Shown: positions 44,417-53,821 of the stretch, piece after piece | How the letters are laid out: each line of letters begins with the position of its first letter | How positions within the stretch are numbered: the first letter of the stretch is position 1 | Assembly (NCBI GenBank): GCA_945861875.1 | Contig: CAMAWC010000002.1 | Span: forward strand, 25,766 to 89,765 | DNA from: Bordetella parapertussis | GTDB lineage: Bacteria; Pseudomonadota; Gammaproteobacteria; Burkholderiales; SG8-39 | Reading direction: 5' to 3' | Length of the DNA stretch: 64,000 nt | Translations under genes and position numbers: made by a program | Notes under the pieces: model-generated | Told to the model about the DNA's origin: nothing | Databases searched by the model: none | Seen by the model: the letters and a program-made list of their open reading frames with translations, nothing else

Positions 44417-45898
44417 TTAGAACCCCAATTCCCGCCACATGGTGTCGACGCGTTTTTTCACCGCGTCGTCCATCGCGATCGGCTTGCCCCAGGCGCGCGC
44501 GGTTTCGCCCGGCCACTTGTTGGTGGCATCCAGGCCCATTTTCGAACCCAGCCCGGCCACCGGGCTGGCGAAATCCAGGTAATCGATGGGCGTATTTTCA
44601 GCAATCAGCGTGTCGCGCGCGGCATCGACGCGCGTGGTCAGCGCCCACACCACTTCCTTCCAGTCGCGGATGTTCACGTCGTCATCGGTGACGATGATGA
44701 ACTTGGTGTACATGAACTGGCGCAAAAAACTCCAGATGCCGAACATCACGCGCTTGGCATGGCCCGGGTACTGCTTTTTGATGCTCACCACCGCCATGCG
44801 GTAGGAACAGCCCTCGGGTGGCAGGTAAAAGTCGGTGATCTCGGGAAACTGCTTTTGCAGGATGGGCACAAACACTTCGTTGAGCGCCACGCCCAGCACC
44901 GCCGGTTCGTCCGGCGGCTTTCCGGTATAGGTCGAGTGGTAAATCGGCTCACGCCGCATGGTGATGCGATCAATGGTGAACACCGGAAAGTGTTCCTGCT
45001 CGTTGTAATAGCCGGTGTGATCGCCAAACGGACCTTCGAGCGCCGTCTCGCCCGGCTGGATATGCCCTTCGAGCACGATTTCCGCGCGCGCCGGCACCTG
45101 CAAGTCATTGCCGATGCACTTGATGAGTTCGGTCTTGGCGCCGCGCAACAGCCCGGCGAACTGGTACTCGGACAAGGCGTCGGGCACCGGCGTCACCGCG
45201 CCCAGTATGGTGGCCGGGTCGGCGCCCAGCGCCACCGCCATGGGGAAGGGTTTGCCCGGAAACGCCAGGCAGTGATCGCGGTAATCGAGCGCGCCGCCGC
45301 GGTGCGCCAGCCAACGCATGATCACCTTGTTTGGCGCGATCACCTGCTGGCGGTAAATGCCCAGGTTCTGCCGGGTCTTTGAAGTCGGCAGGCCTTGCGG
45401 GCCGCGCGTGACGGTCAGCCCCCAGGTAATCAGCGGCCCGGCGTCGCCCGGCCAGCAGGTCTGGATGGGCAGGCGCGACAAGTCCACATCCTTGCCCTCC
45501 CACACCAGCTCCTGGCAGGGCGCCGACGAAACCACCTTGGGCGCCATGTGCATCACCTGCCGGCCGATCGGAATCCAGCGCTCTATGGCATCGCGAAAAC
45601 CCTTGGGCGGTTCGGGCTCTTTCAGGAAGGCCAGCAACTTGCCGATGTCGCGCAGCGACTCGACCGAATCGGCACCCATGCCCATGGCCACGCGTTTGGG
45701 TGTGCCGAACAAATTGCCCAGCACCGGCATGCTGTGCCCGGCGACGTTCTCGAACAGGATGGCCGGCCCGCCGGCCTTCAACACGCGGTCGCAAATCTCG
45801 GTCATTTCCAGTTGCGGGGAAACCGCAACCGCCACGCGTTTTAATTCGCCTTGGGCTTGCAGTTGTGCAATGAAATCGCGCAGGTCGTGATAGGTCAC
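44417..45898 (-). CDS. ubiD: 4-hydroxy-3-polyprenylbenzoate decarboxylase (UbiD)
   Basis: [22 protein letters not shown]..., [22 protein letters not shown]; full-length UbiD. Confidence 0.96.
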   Translation of the reverse strand: MTYHDLRDFIAQLQAQGELKRVAVAVSPQLEMTEICDRVLKAGGPAILFENVAGHSMPVLGNLFGTPKRVAMGMGADSVESLRDIGKLLAFLKEPEPPKGFRDAIERWIPIGRQVMHMAPKVVSSAPCQELVWEGKDVDLSRLPIQTCWPGDAGPLITWGLTVTRGPQGLPTSKTRQNLGIYRQQVIAPNKVIMRWLAHRGGALDYRDHCLAFPGKPFPMAVALGADPATILGAVTPVPDALSEYQFAGLLRGAKTELIKCIGNDLQVPARAEIVLEGHIQPGETALEGPFGDHTGYYNEQEHFPVFTIDRITMRREPIYHSTYTGKPPDEPAVLGVALNEVFVPILQKQFPEITDFYLPPEGCSYRMAVVSIKKQYPGHAKRVMFGIWSFLRQFMYTKFIIVTDDDVNIRDWKEVVWALTTRVDAARDTLIAENTPIDYLDFASPVAGLGSKMGLDATNKWPGETARAWGKPIAMDDAVKKRVDTMWRELGF

Positions 45899-46020
45899 GT
45901 TACAGGTTCCGGGTCAGGGCACACATGGTAGCACCGGCTCAAGCCCACCACTGCGACGCTGCCCGCACGCACGCACCCTGCTAAATCTGGCGCGAATGAC
46001 GCTTACTCAAGAAAATTCCC

Positions 46021-46143
46021 GTCATTCCGGGGCCGCGTAGCGGAACCCGGAACCCATGGGGTTCGTCGCTTCAGCACAAACCCAACCCCATGGATTCCCG
46101 CTCCCCGATTAAGGCATTCGAGGACAAGCTTCGCGGGAATGAC
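46021..46143. repeat. GTCATTCC...GGAATGAC palindromic intergenic element with long hairpin loop
   Basis: Terminal inverted GTCATTCC/GGGAATGAC; internal ATTCCCGC (46094-46101) and GCGGGAAT (46133-46140) around a 31-nt loop. Confidence 0.75.
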
Positions 46144-46167
46144 GGGGGTGGCGTGCATCCACCCCGG

Positions 46168-46956
46168 TCACACCACCATCGGGTGGACGCCGCCGTCCAT
46201 GGTGAGGATCACGCCGGTGACGTAACTGGCGCGCTCCGAGGCGAGGAACAGGGTGACATCGGCCACCTCTTCCGGCCGGGCGTAACGTCCCAGCGGGATG
46301 CGCGCCTCGCTGTCGCGCAGCAGGTCGGCGGTCGGCCGGCCGGTCATTTTGGACTGCGCCTCGAGCGCACCCTGCACGCGGCCGGTAAAGGTCGAGCCCG
46401 GGTTGATGGCGTTGACGCGGATGCCACGGCTGCCCCAGGTGGTGGCCAGCCCGGCCGACAGGTTCATCAGCGAGGCATTGGCCGCACTGCCCGGAAGGTG
46501 GATAGGGTTGGGCACCTTGCCGCCGGTACCGGCGATATTGACGATGACGCCGTGCCCGCGCGCCAGCATGCCCTCGAGCACCGCCTGCATGGCATGCACG
46601 TAGGTAAAGTACTTGGAGTCCATGGCCGCATGAAAGGCCGCGGCGGTCAGTTCCTGCGGCGCGGTGCGCACCGCCGCCCCGGCCGAATTAACCAGGATAT
46701 CGACCGGCCCGAGCGCGGCTTCGACCGCGGCCACCATGGCCGGCGCGGCAGCCGGGTCCGCGAGGTCGGCCGCATGCGTCAGCACGGTGTGGCCCTCTGC
46801 GGCAAGTTCGGCGGCGGCAGCGGCGAGCGTCGCGGCGTTGCGCCCGACAATGGCCACGCGCGCACCCTCGGCCGCAAAACCGCGCGCGCAGGCCAGGCCG
46901 ATGCCCTTGCTGCCGCCGGTAATCAACACCACCTTGCCCTTGAGTTTCAGATCCAT
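46168..46956 (-). CDS. SDR-family oxidoreductase
   Basis: GKVVLITGGSKGIGLACARGFAAEGARVAIVGRN...NSAGAAV...; start MDLKLKGK. Confidence 0.9.
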   Translation of the reverse strand: MDLKLKGKVVLITGGSKGIGLACARGFAAEGARVAIVGRNAATLAAAAAELAAEGHTVLTHAADLADPAAAPAMVAAVEAALGPVDILVNSAGAAVRTAPQELTAAAFHAAMDSKYFTYVHAMQAVLEGMLARGHGVIVNIAGTGGKVPNPIHLPGSAANASLMNLSAGLATTWGSRGIRVNAINPGSTFTGRVQGALEAQSKMTGRPTADLLRDSEARIPLGRYARPEEVADVTLFLASERASYVTGVILTMDGGVHPMVV

Positions 46957-47002
46957 TTTCTGCTTTCGTAGTTCTTCAGATTTGAGGGAACCTCTAAAAA
47001 TT

Positions 47003-47081
47003 GTCATTCCGAGGCCGCAGGCCGAGGAATCTGCTTCGTGCTCCCCCTGAAAAGCAGATTCCTCGTTTCACTCGGAATGAC
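47003..47081. repeat. 79-bp palindromic element, copy A (right of SDR, 3' side of ubiA)
   Basis: GTCATTCCGAGGCCGCAGGCCGAGGAATCTGCTT...AAGCAGATTCCTCG...CGGAATGAC. Confidence 0.85.
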
Positions 47082-47106
47082 AAAATTCGGATTGTTAGCG
47101 ATGCCT

Positions 47107-47985
47107 TTAAATCCATTTCCTGCTTTCGTAGTTAAGAACAATGCCGGCGAATATCGCGGCACCCAGCCAGTTGTTGTGCACGAACGCCCTGAAGCAACCG
47201 TCACGGTCACGGCCGCGAATGAGCGTGTAGTGGTACAAGGCCATGCCGGCGGCCACCGCAAGGCCGGCGTAATAAAACAGGTTAAAGCGCAGCCGCCAGC
47301 CCACCCAGGTCATGACGGCGAACATCGCGGCGTAACTCAGCATCACCGCCACCACGTCCCAGCGGCCGAAGGTGATCGCCGAGGTGCGGATGCCGATTCT
47401 CAGGTCATCATCACGATCGACCATGGCGTATTCCGTGTCGTAGGCAATCGCCCAGAGGATGTTGGCGCCAAGCAGCACCCACGCAAACCAGTGCACCGCA
47501 CCGTTATTCGCGGCGAACGCCATCGGGATGCCAAAGCCGAAGGCGATGCCCAGGTAGGCCTGCGGCATGGCGAAAAAACGCTTCGCATAGGGATACGTCA
47601 TGGCGACGAACAGCGCGCCGAACGACCAGGCGATGGTCTGCCAGTTAAGAAGCAACACCAGCGAAAACGCCAGCAGCGCAAGGAACAAGGCCAGCAGCCG
47701 CGCCTCCTTGCGCGTCACCGTGCCCGCCGGCAGCGGCCGGTTGCGCGTGCGCTTCACATGGCGGTCGAACTCGACATCGACGCTGTCGTTCCAGACACAG
47801 CCGGCCGAGCGCATCAACAGGGTACCGAGGCAAAAAATGACCACCACCGCCCAATCAGGCCGGCCCCTCGCGCTGATCCACACCGCCCACAGCGTCGGCC
47901 ACAGCAGCAGCAGCGTGCCGATGGGCTTGTCGAGTCGCATCAGGCGCTCGTACTCGGTCAGGCGTTGCTTGATATCCATTTCCAA
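47107..47985 (-). CDS. ubiA: 4-hydroxybenzoate octaprenyltransferase
   Basis: [79 protein letters not shown]. Confidence 0.96.
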   Translation of the reverse strand: MEMDIKQRLTEYERLMRLDKPIGTLLLLWPTLWAVWISARGRPDWAVVVIFCLGTLLMRSAGCVWNDSVDVEFDRHVKRTRNRPLPAGTVTRKEARLLALFLALLAFSLVLLLNWQTIAWSFGALFVAMTYPYAKRFFAMPQAYLGIAFGFGIPMAFAANNGAVHWFAWVLLGANILWAIAYDTEYAMVDRDDDLRIGIRTSAITFGRWDVVAVMLSYAAMFAVMTWVGWRLRFNLFYYAGLAVAAGMALYHYTLIRGRDRDGCFRAFVHNNWLGAAIFAGIVLNYESRKWI

Positions 47986-47998
47986 TAACCCCTAATCT

Positions 47999-48077
47999 GT
48001 CATTCCGGGCAAAGCGAGGAATCTGCTTTTCAGTGGCCGTAAAAAGCAGGTTCTTCGGCCTACGGCCTCAGAATGAC
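47999..48077. repeat. 79-bp palindromic element, copy B (5' side of ubiA), inverted relative to copy A
   Basis: Reverse complement aligns gaplessly to 47003-47081 with 14 mismatches out of 79 by eye. Confidence 0.85.
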
Positions 48078-48097
48078 AATGCTGGGAGGCCTTATTT

Positions 48098-48232
48098 AAG
48101 GAAGCTCTGATTAAGTCCATAAATCGTCATTCCCGCGAAAGCGGGAATCCATTTTGACTCAATGAATCCACGCTTTAGGTCAAGGTGGATTCCCGCTTTC
48201 GCGGGAATGACGGACTTAATCAGAGCTTCCTT
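48098..48232. repeat. About 135-bp imperfect palindrome with two ATTCCCGC-tetraloop-GCGGGAAT hairpins
   Basis: Outer arms AAGGAAGCTCTGATTAAGTCC / GGACTTAATCAGAGCTTCCTT; inner hairpins 48129-48148 (GAAA loop) and 48189-48208 (TTTC loop). Confidence 0.9.
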
Positions 48233-48280
48233 AATTCCGAAACGCAGTGGATTTTAGCCTGATACAGGCTCAGGCCCGCT

Positions 48281-50413
48281 TCAGGCTTTAAGGTAGTCGT
48301 GCCGTCCGCCGAGCCAGCGCTCGAGGTGCCGCGCCGCCTGCTGCGGATGATTTTGCAGCAGGCGGTCCGCCGCCTCGCGCGCGTCCACGAGCAAATCAGC
48401 GTCGGTCGCGAGGTCGGCAAAACGCAGCAGGGGCGCGCCGCTCTGGCGCAAGCCAAGCATCTCGCCAGGCCCGCGCAACTCCAGGTCGCGCTGGGCGATG
48501 ACAAAGCCGTCGCTGCTTTCAAAAATAATCTTCAGCCTTGCCCGCGCGCCCTCGGACAAGGGGTTCTGGTAGAGCAGGATGCAGGCGCTGTCATGGGCGC
48601 CGCGCCCGACGCGGCCGCGCAACTGATGCAGTTGCGACAGGCCGAAGCGCTCGGCGTGCTCGATCACCATCAACGAGGCGTTGGGCACGTCGACGCCGAC
48701 CTCGATCACCGTGGTGGCAACCAGCAGGTTCACTTCGCCGGCGACAAACGCGCGCATCACCGCCGCCTTTTCCGCCGGCGGCAGGCGGCCGTGCACCAGC
48801 CCCACATGCAGGCCGGGCAGGTCGGCGGTGAGCTTGAAGTGCGTGTCAATCGCCGTCTGCAATTGCAAGGTTTCCGATTCCTCGATCAGGGGGCATACCC
48901 AATAGACCTGGCGACCGCCCTCGCAGGCCTCGCGCACGCGCGCGAGCACCTCGTCACGGCGCGCCTCGCCGATGAGCTTGGTGATCACCGGCCGGCGCCC
49001 CGGCGGCAACTCGTCGACCACCGAGACATCAAGGTCGGCGTAATAGCTCATCGACAGCGTGCGCGGGATGGGTGTGGCGCTCATCATCAACTGGTGCGGC
49101 CACAGGCCGGCGAGCGAATTACGGCCTTTTTTTCGCAACGCGAGGCGCTGGCCAACCCCGAAACGGTGCTGCTCGTCGATGATGGCGAGGCCCAGCCGGT
49201 CAAACTCGACATGGTCCTGAAAGAGGGCGTGGGTGCCCACGGCAACCGCCGCCCCGCCGCTCGCAATCGCCGCCGTCGCCGCATCGCGCTCGCGCTTTTT
49301 CAGGCTGCCGGTGAGCCAGGTCACCGCCACACCCAGCGGCGCCAGCCACTCGGAAAACTTGCGAAAATTCTGCTCGGCGAGAATCTCCGTCGGCGCCATC
49401 ACCGCCGCCTGCCAGCCCGATTCGACCGCACGCAACACCGCCAGCGCCGCCACCACCGTCTTGCCGCTGCCCACGTCTCCCTGCAACAGGCGGTTCATCG
49501 GGTGCGGTTCGGCCAGATCATGCTCGATTTCGCCCCAGCAGCGCAGCTGCGCCGCGGTCAGCTTGAAGGGCAGTCCTTGTTGCAAGCCGCCGGTGAGCGC
49601 GCCCGGCTGCGCCAGGCGCGGCGCGTTGCGCGCGCGGCGCTCGCGATAGTGCAGGCGCATCGACAACTGCTGCGCCAGCAATTCATCGAACTTCATGCGC
49701 CGCCAGGCGCGATGGTTGCGCGCCGACAAGCCCTCGGGCGCCATGCCCGGCTGCGGGTGATGCAGCAGGGCCAGCGCCGCGGCGAACGAGGGCAGGTCGA
49801 GCGGCGCGGTCACCTCTTCGGGCAGCGTATCCGATAAGTCGCTGCGTTCGAGCTCATGGACAATCAACTTGCGCAAGGTGTACTGGCCGAGGCCGGCGGT
49901 GGTCGGGTAGACCGGCGTCAGCGCATCGGACAGCGCGGCACCGGCGCGCACCACGGTAAAACGCGGATGAATCATTTCGCCGCCAAAAAAACCCGCGCGC
50001 GCTTCACCGAATACGCGTACCCGCGCCCCGGGTGCGAGCACTTTTTGCTGGCTGGGATAAAAATTCATGAAGCGCAGCCACATCTCGCCGCTAGCGTCGG
50101 CGATTTTCACCACCAGTTGCCGGCGCGGCCGGTAGGCGACGGTGCAATCGACGACATTGCCCTCGATCTGTACGGGAACACCGTCGAGCACCTCGGAAAT
50201 CGGCGTCAGGCGGGTCTCGTCCTCGTAGCGCAAGGGCAGGTGCAGCGCGAGGTCGTGGCTGCGCGTGAGGCCCAGCTTGAGCAGTTTTTGCACCATCACC
50301 GGGCTGAAGCCGGGAAAGCGCGCGGCAAGCGCGGCTTTGTTCGCCTGCGCGGCCTCGCCCGTGGCGACCCGGGCGGGCTTTGCCGCCGGCTTTGCGCGTT
50401 TTTTGGGCGTCAC
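48281..50413 (-). CDS. recG: ATP-dependent DNA helicase RecG
   Basis: LLQGDVGSGKTVVAALAVL, AIIDEQHRFGVGQR, QLRGRVGRGAHDSACILLY. Confidence 0.97.
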   Translation of the reverse strand: MTPKKRAKPAAKPARVATGEAAQANKAALAARFPGFSPVMVQKLLKLGLTRSHDLALHLPLRYEDETRLTPISEVLDGVPVQIEGNVVDCTVAYRPRRQLVVKIADASGEMWLRFMNFYPSQQKVLAPGARVRVFGEARAGFFGGEMIHPRFTVVRAGAALSDALTPVYPTTAGLGQYTLRKLIVHELERSDLSDTLPEEVTAPLDLPSFAAALALLHHPQPGMAPEGLSARNHRAWRRMKFDELLAQQLSMRLHYRERRARNAPRLAQPGALTGGLQQGLPFKLTAAQLRCWGEIEHDLAEPHPMNRLLQGDVGSGKTVVAALAVLRAVESGWQAAVMAPTEILAEQNFRKFSEWLAPLGVAVTWLTGSLKKRERDAATAAIASGGAAVAVGTHALFQDHVEFDRLGLAIIDEQHRFGVGQRLALRKKGRNSLAGLWPHQLMMSATPIPRTLSMSYYADLDVSVVDELPPGRRPVITKLIGEARRDEVLARVREACEGGRQVYWVCPLIEESETLQLQTAIDTHFKLTADLPGLHVGLVHGRLPPAEKAAVMRAFVAGEVNLLVATTVIEVGVDVPNASLMVIEHAERFGLSQLHQLRGRVGRGAHDSACILLYQNPLSEGARARLKIIFESSDGFVIAQRDLELRGPGEMLGLRQSGAPLLRFADLATDADLLVDAREAADRLLQNHPQQAARHLERWLGGRHDYLKA

Positions 50414-50469
50414 TGTAGGGGTATCACTGGGTTGATGTCACGATCTTGACGTCACGATATCGACGTCAA

Positions 50470-50853
50470 TCAGGAGGCAAACACCAGCACCGCATCCGCC
50501 TCGACCAGCGCGCCGCGCGGCAGCGCCGCCACCCCCACCGCGGCGCGCGCCGGATAAGGCTGCGCCACATACTGCGCCATGATTTCGTTGACCTTGGCGA
50601 AATGCGCGAGATCGGTAAGGTATACGGTCAGCTTGACCGCATCGGCGAGCGAACCACCGGAGGCTGCGGCCACCGCGGCCAGGTTACGAAACACCTGGTG
50701 GATTTGCGCCTCGACACCGTCGACCAACTGCATGGTTTTCGGATCGAGCGCGATCTGGCCGGACAGGTAGACCGTGGTGCCGCAGCGTATCGCCTGCGAA
50801 TAGGTGCCGATGGCGGCAGGGGCGTCAGGCGTGTTGATGGCTTGCTTGGACAT
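50470..50853 (-). CDS. RidA family enamine/imine deaminase
   Basis: [34 protein letters not shown]...[26 protein letters not shown]. Confidence 0.94.
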   Translation of the reverse strand: MSKQAINTPDAPAAIGTYSQAIRCGTTVYLSGQIALDPKTMQLVDGVEAQIHQVFRNLAAVAAASGGSLADAVKLTVYLTDLAHFAKVNEIMAQYVAQPYPARAAVGVAALPRGALVEADAVLVFAS

Positions 50854-50976
50854 GCGGGCATCCCTTTTGCGGTGGCAGTTGTCGTTGGCTTGTCGTTGGC
50901 TTCGGGTGGGCGCGCGCCCTGCCCTGGACTATAATTGCGCCCAGAGCGCTTCAGTCGCAATTCGCGCCTATCTTAA

Positions 50977-51321
50977 ATGACCTCCCCCGCCCCCGCCATA
51001 CTGGCAAGCTTTATCAAGCTCATCGGCACCCCCAGGGACGGTTCCCTGCTGCGCTTTTCGCTCGGCAACGAATACCTCAAGGCGGGCGACGCGGCGCAGG
51101 CCGTGGTGCATCTGCGCGAGGCGGTGGCCAAAGACCCGGACTACTCGGCCGCCTGGAAACTGCTTGGCAAGGCCCTTGCTGACAGCGGCGATGCGCCCGG
51201 CGCGCTCGCCGCCTACCGCAGCGGCATTACCGCCGCAGAAAAAAAGGGCGACAAACAGGCGGCAAGGGAAATGACCGTGTTCGCACGGCGCCTGGCCGCA
51301 CAACTTGGCGGGGTCGACTGA
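50977..51321 (+). CDS. Small TPR-like protein
   Basis: LLRFSLGNEYLKAGDAAQAVVHLREAVAKDPDYSAAWKLLGKAL. Confidence 0.85.
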   Translation: MTSPAPAILASFIKLIGTPRDGSLLRFSLGNEYLKAGDAAQAVVHLREAVAKDPDYSAAWKLLGKALADSGDAPGALAAYRSGITAAEKKGDKQAAREMTVFARRLAAQLGGVD

Positions 51322-51323
51322 GC

Positions 51324-53285
51324 ATGGCCCGCGGCACGCTACACGACAAGCTTTTCGGTGCGCCGCTTGACCCGATGAACAAAAAAACGCGCCACGGCAT
51401 CGCCCTGGTGGCCTTTATTGCGTGGGTGGGCCTTGGCGCGGACGGCATTTCGTCTTCCTGTTACGGCCCCGAGGAGGCATTCCGCGCCCTTGGCGAACAC
51501 ACCCACCTCGGGCTGTATCTCGCACTGGCGACGGCGGTGACGGTATTCATCATCGCCCTCGCCTACAACCAGGTGATCGAGTTGTTTCCCACCGGCGGCG
51601 GCGGTTACCGCGTTGCGACCAAGCTGCTCGGGCCCTACGCCGGCGTCATCTCCGGCGCGGCGCTGATCCTCGATTACGTGCTGACCATTTCCATTTCCAT
51701 CGCCAGCGGCGTCGATGCCATGTTCAGCCTGCTGCCGCTTGGCTTCCAGGCCTACAAACTCGGCACGGAGATCATGCTGATCGTCGTGCTGACCGCACTC
51801 AACCTGCGCGGCATGAAGGAAGTCATCACCATCCTGCTGCCGATTTTTCTCGGCTTTGTCATCACCCATGCGCTGCTCATCGTCTACGGCACGCTCGCCC
51901 ACGTCGACATGATTCCGGCCCTTATCCCGGCAACGCTGGCCGAAACGTCAAGGTTGTCGAGCGAACTGGGCTGGGCGCATGTGGCCGCGCTGATGCTGCT
52001 CGCCTACTCGCAGGGCGGCGGCACCTACACCGGCCTTGAGGCGGTTTCGAACAACGTCAACGTTCTCGCCGAACCGCGGGTGCAGACCGGCAAGGCCACC
52101 ATGCTCTACATGGCGTTGTCCCTCGCCTTTACCGCCGGCGGCATCATCCTGCTGTACCTGTTGTGGGACGCGAAACCGGTCGAGGGACAGACGCTCAATG
52201 CCGTGGTGTTCGGATCCATCATCCGCAGCCTCGGCTGGGAGAGCGAACTGATGATCCAGGGCGCGATCATCCTGGTGCTGGCGCTCGAAGCCGGGCTGCT
52301 GTTTGTCGCCGCCAACACCGGTTTTCTGGGCGGACCGGCGGTGCTCTCGAACATGGCCGCCGACTCCTGGGTGCCGCACAAGTTCCGCTACCTGTCGACG
52401 CGCCTGGTGACCGAAAACGGCATCCTGGTGATGGGCCTCGCCGGCCTTGCCATCCTGCTGGTGACCGGCGGCAGCGTGTCGCTGCTGGTGATCCTCTACA
52501 GCGTCAGCGTGTTCCTCACCTTCGCCATTTCGCTGTTCGGCCTGTGCGCCTACTGGTGGCGCAGCCGCGCCAAACAAAAGAAATGGCTCGGGCGCCTGCT
52601 GCTCTCGGCCTCGGGCTTTGTCGTGTGCGCCGGCATCCTCGCCATGCTGCTGTCGGAAAAATTCTTCGACGGCGGCTGGATCGCCGCCCTGATCATCGCC
52701 GCCATCGTCGCGCTGTGCATCGCCATTCGCGGTCATTACTTCAAGACCAAGCAGCAACTGCGCGCGCTGGATGCCACCTTCGAAGCGGTCGCCTTCGGCA
52801 GCGTGACCAACCCGCCGGCGCCCGACCCGGCCAAGCCCACCGCGGTATTCCTGGTCGGCTCCAGCCGCGGCGGCGGGCTGCACGCCCTGCTCTGGGTGCA
52901 GCGCATGTTCCCCGGACATTTTTTCAATTTCATATTCATCAACGCGCGCACCGTCGACTCACAGGCCTACGGCGGCGGCGAGGAAATGGACGTGATGAAG
53001 GTCGAGGCCAATTCCTCGCTGCGCTATTTCGACAACTTCTGCAACAGCAAGGGCTGGGCGGCCAAGTCCTACCTCGCCTTTGGCACCGACCCGATCGACG
53101 ACTTCTCCAGTCTGTGCGAAAAAGTCCACGCAGACTTCCCCAACAGCATCTTTTTCACCAGCAAGCTGATTTTCGCGCGCGACAACTGGTTCACCCGCCA
53201 GTTGCATAACGAGGCGGCGCTGGTATTGCAACGACGCCTGCACCTGCACGGCCTGCAAATGATCATCCTGCCGATGAAACTGTGA
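51324..53285 (+). CDS. APC-superfamily permease (KimA-like, with C-terminal cytosolic domain)
   Basis: WVGLGADGISSSCYGPEEAFRALGEH...LFPTGGGGYRVATKLLGPYAGVISGAALILDYVLTISISIASGVDA. Confidence 0.85.
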   Translation: MARGTLHDKLFGAPLDPMNKKTRHGIALVAFIAWVGLGADGISSSCYGPEEAFRALGEHTHLGLYLALATAVTVFIIALAYNQVIELFPTGGGGYRVATKLLGPYAGVISGAALILDYVLTISISIASGVDAMFSLLPLGFQAYKLGTEIMLIVVLTALNLRGMKEVITILLPIFLGFVITHALLIVYGTLAHVDMIPALIPATLAETSRLSSELGWAHVAALMLLAYSQGGGTYTGLEAVSNNVNVLAEPRVQTGKATMLYMALSLAFTAGGIILLYLLWDAKPVEGQTLNAVVFGSIIRSLGWESELMIQGAIILVLALEAGLLFVAANTGFLGGPAVLSNMAADSWVPHKFRYLSTRLVTENGILVMGLAGLAILLVTGGSVSLLVILYSVSVFLTFAISLFGLCAYWWRSRAKQKKWLGRLLLSASGFVVCAGILAMLLSEKFFDGGWIAALIIAAIVALCIAIRGHYFKTKQQLRALDATFEAVAFGSVTNPPAPDPAKPTAVFLVGSSRGGGLHALLWVQRMFPGHFFNFIFINARTVDSQAYGGGEEMDVMKVEANSSLRYFDNFCNSKGWAAKSYLAFGTDPIDDFSSLCEKVHADFPNSIFFTSKLIFARDNWFTRQLHNEAALVLQRRLHLHGLQMIILPMKL

Positions 53286-53337
53286 CCGGAACGACGGCCG
53301 GCGCCGCGCTATAGCCAGGGTCAAAATGAATTCCCGC

Positions 53338-53421
53338 TTGGCCGTTCCTCGAAACTTCTTCTCGCTGCGCGAGACTCGTTTGGCCGTTCCTCGAAACTTC
53401 GTCTCGCTGCGCGAGACTCGT
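53338..53421 (-). repeat. Two tandem 42-bp units (hairpin-tip cassette), locus 1
   Basis: 53338-53379 and 53380-53421; one substitution between units (CTTCTTCTCG vs CTTCGTCTCG); flanked by ATTCCCGC (53330-53337) and TTTC-ACGGGGAT (53422-53433). Confidence 0.97.
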
Positions 53422-53622
53422 TTTCACGGGGATGACGACGCTGCGGTGCATGGGTGTTGCGTTGGGGCACGGGCTTTGCAGCGCCATCGCGGCCGAGTCG
53501 TGGGTTGGCAATCGGGTTGGAAATCGCCGGATGGGTGGCCGGATTCGTGATAAAAGAGCGGGTGTTCGCGTTGCTTTGGCTGAGGCGTGCCACAGCGCAC
53601 CCCGGCATGCCGGCTCAAGCCA

Positions 53623-53713
53623 TGCGCATCGCGCATCGGCGCATCGGCGCATCGGCGCATCGGCGCACCGGCGCACCGGCACACTGGCACACTGGCGCAC
53701 CGGCACACCGGCC
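53623..53713. repeat. 9-bp-period tandem repeat (CGGCGCATC/CGGCACACC), about 10 degenerate units
   Basis: catgcgcatcgcgcatcggcgcatcggcgcatcggcgcatcggcgcaccggcgcaccggcacactggcacactggcgcaccggcacaccgg. Confidence 0.92.
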
Positions 53714-53788
53714 TGCCGTGGCTTTGCCGGTTCGGCCGGGCGTGGTGCGCAGGCTGAGGCGGGGGCACCGATATGATGAAAAATGGGT

Positions 53789-53794
53789 TATAAT
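53789..53794 (+). promoter_or_regulatory. Candidate -10 element (TATAAT) upstream of signalling operon
   Basis: Exact TATAAT in a short AT-rich island 28 nt before the predicted start; no convincing -35. Confidence 0.35.
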
Positions 53795-53821
53795 GCGAAA
53801 AATGATTAATAAATAAGGAAT

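Noticed and set aside
53321-53608. Protein ORF containing NESRAARRSFEERP repeats
   Set aside because: Created by the six-frame-open 42-bp repeat in intergenic DNA; no independent coding support here.
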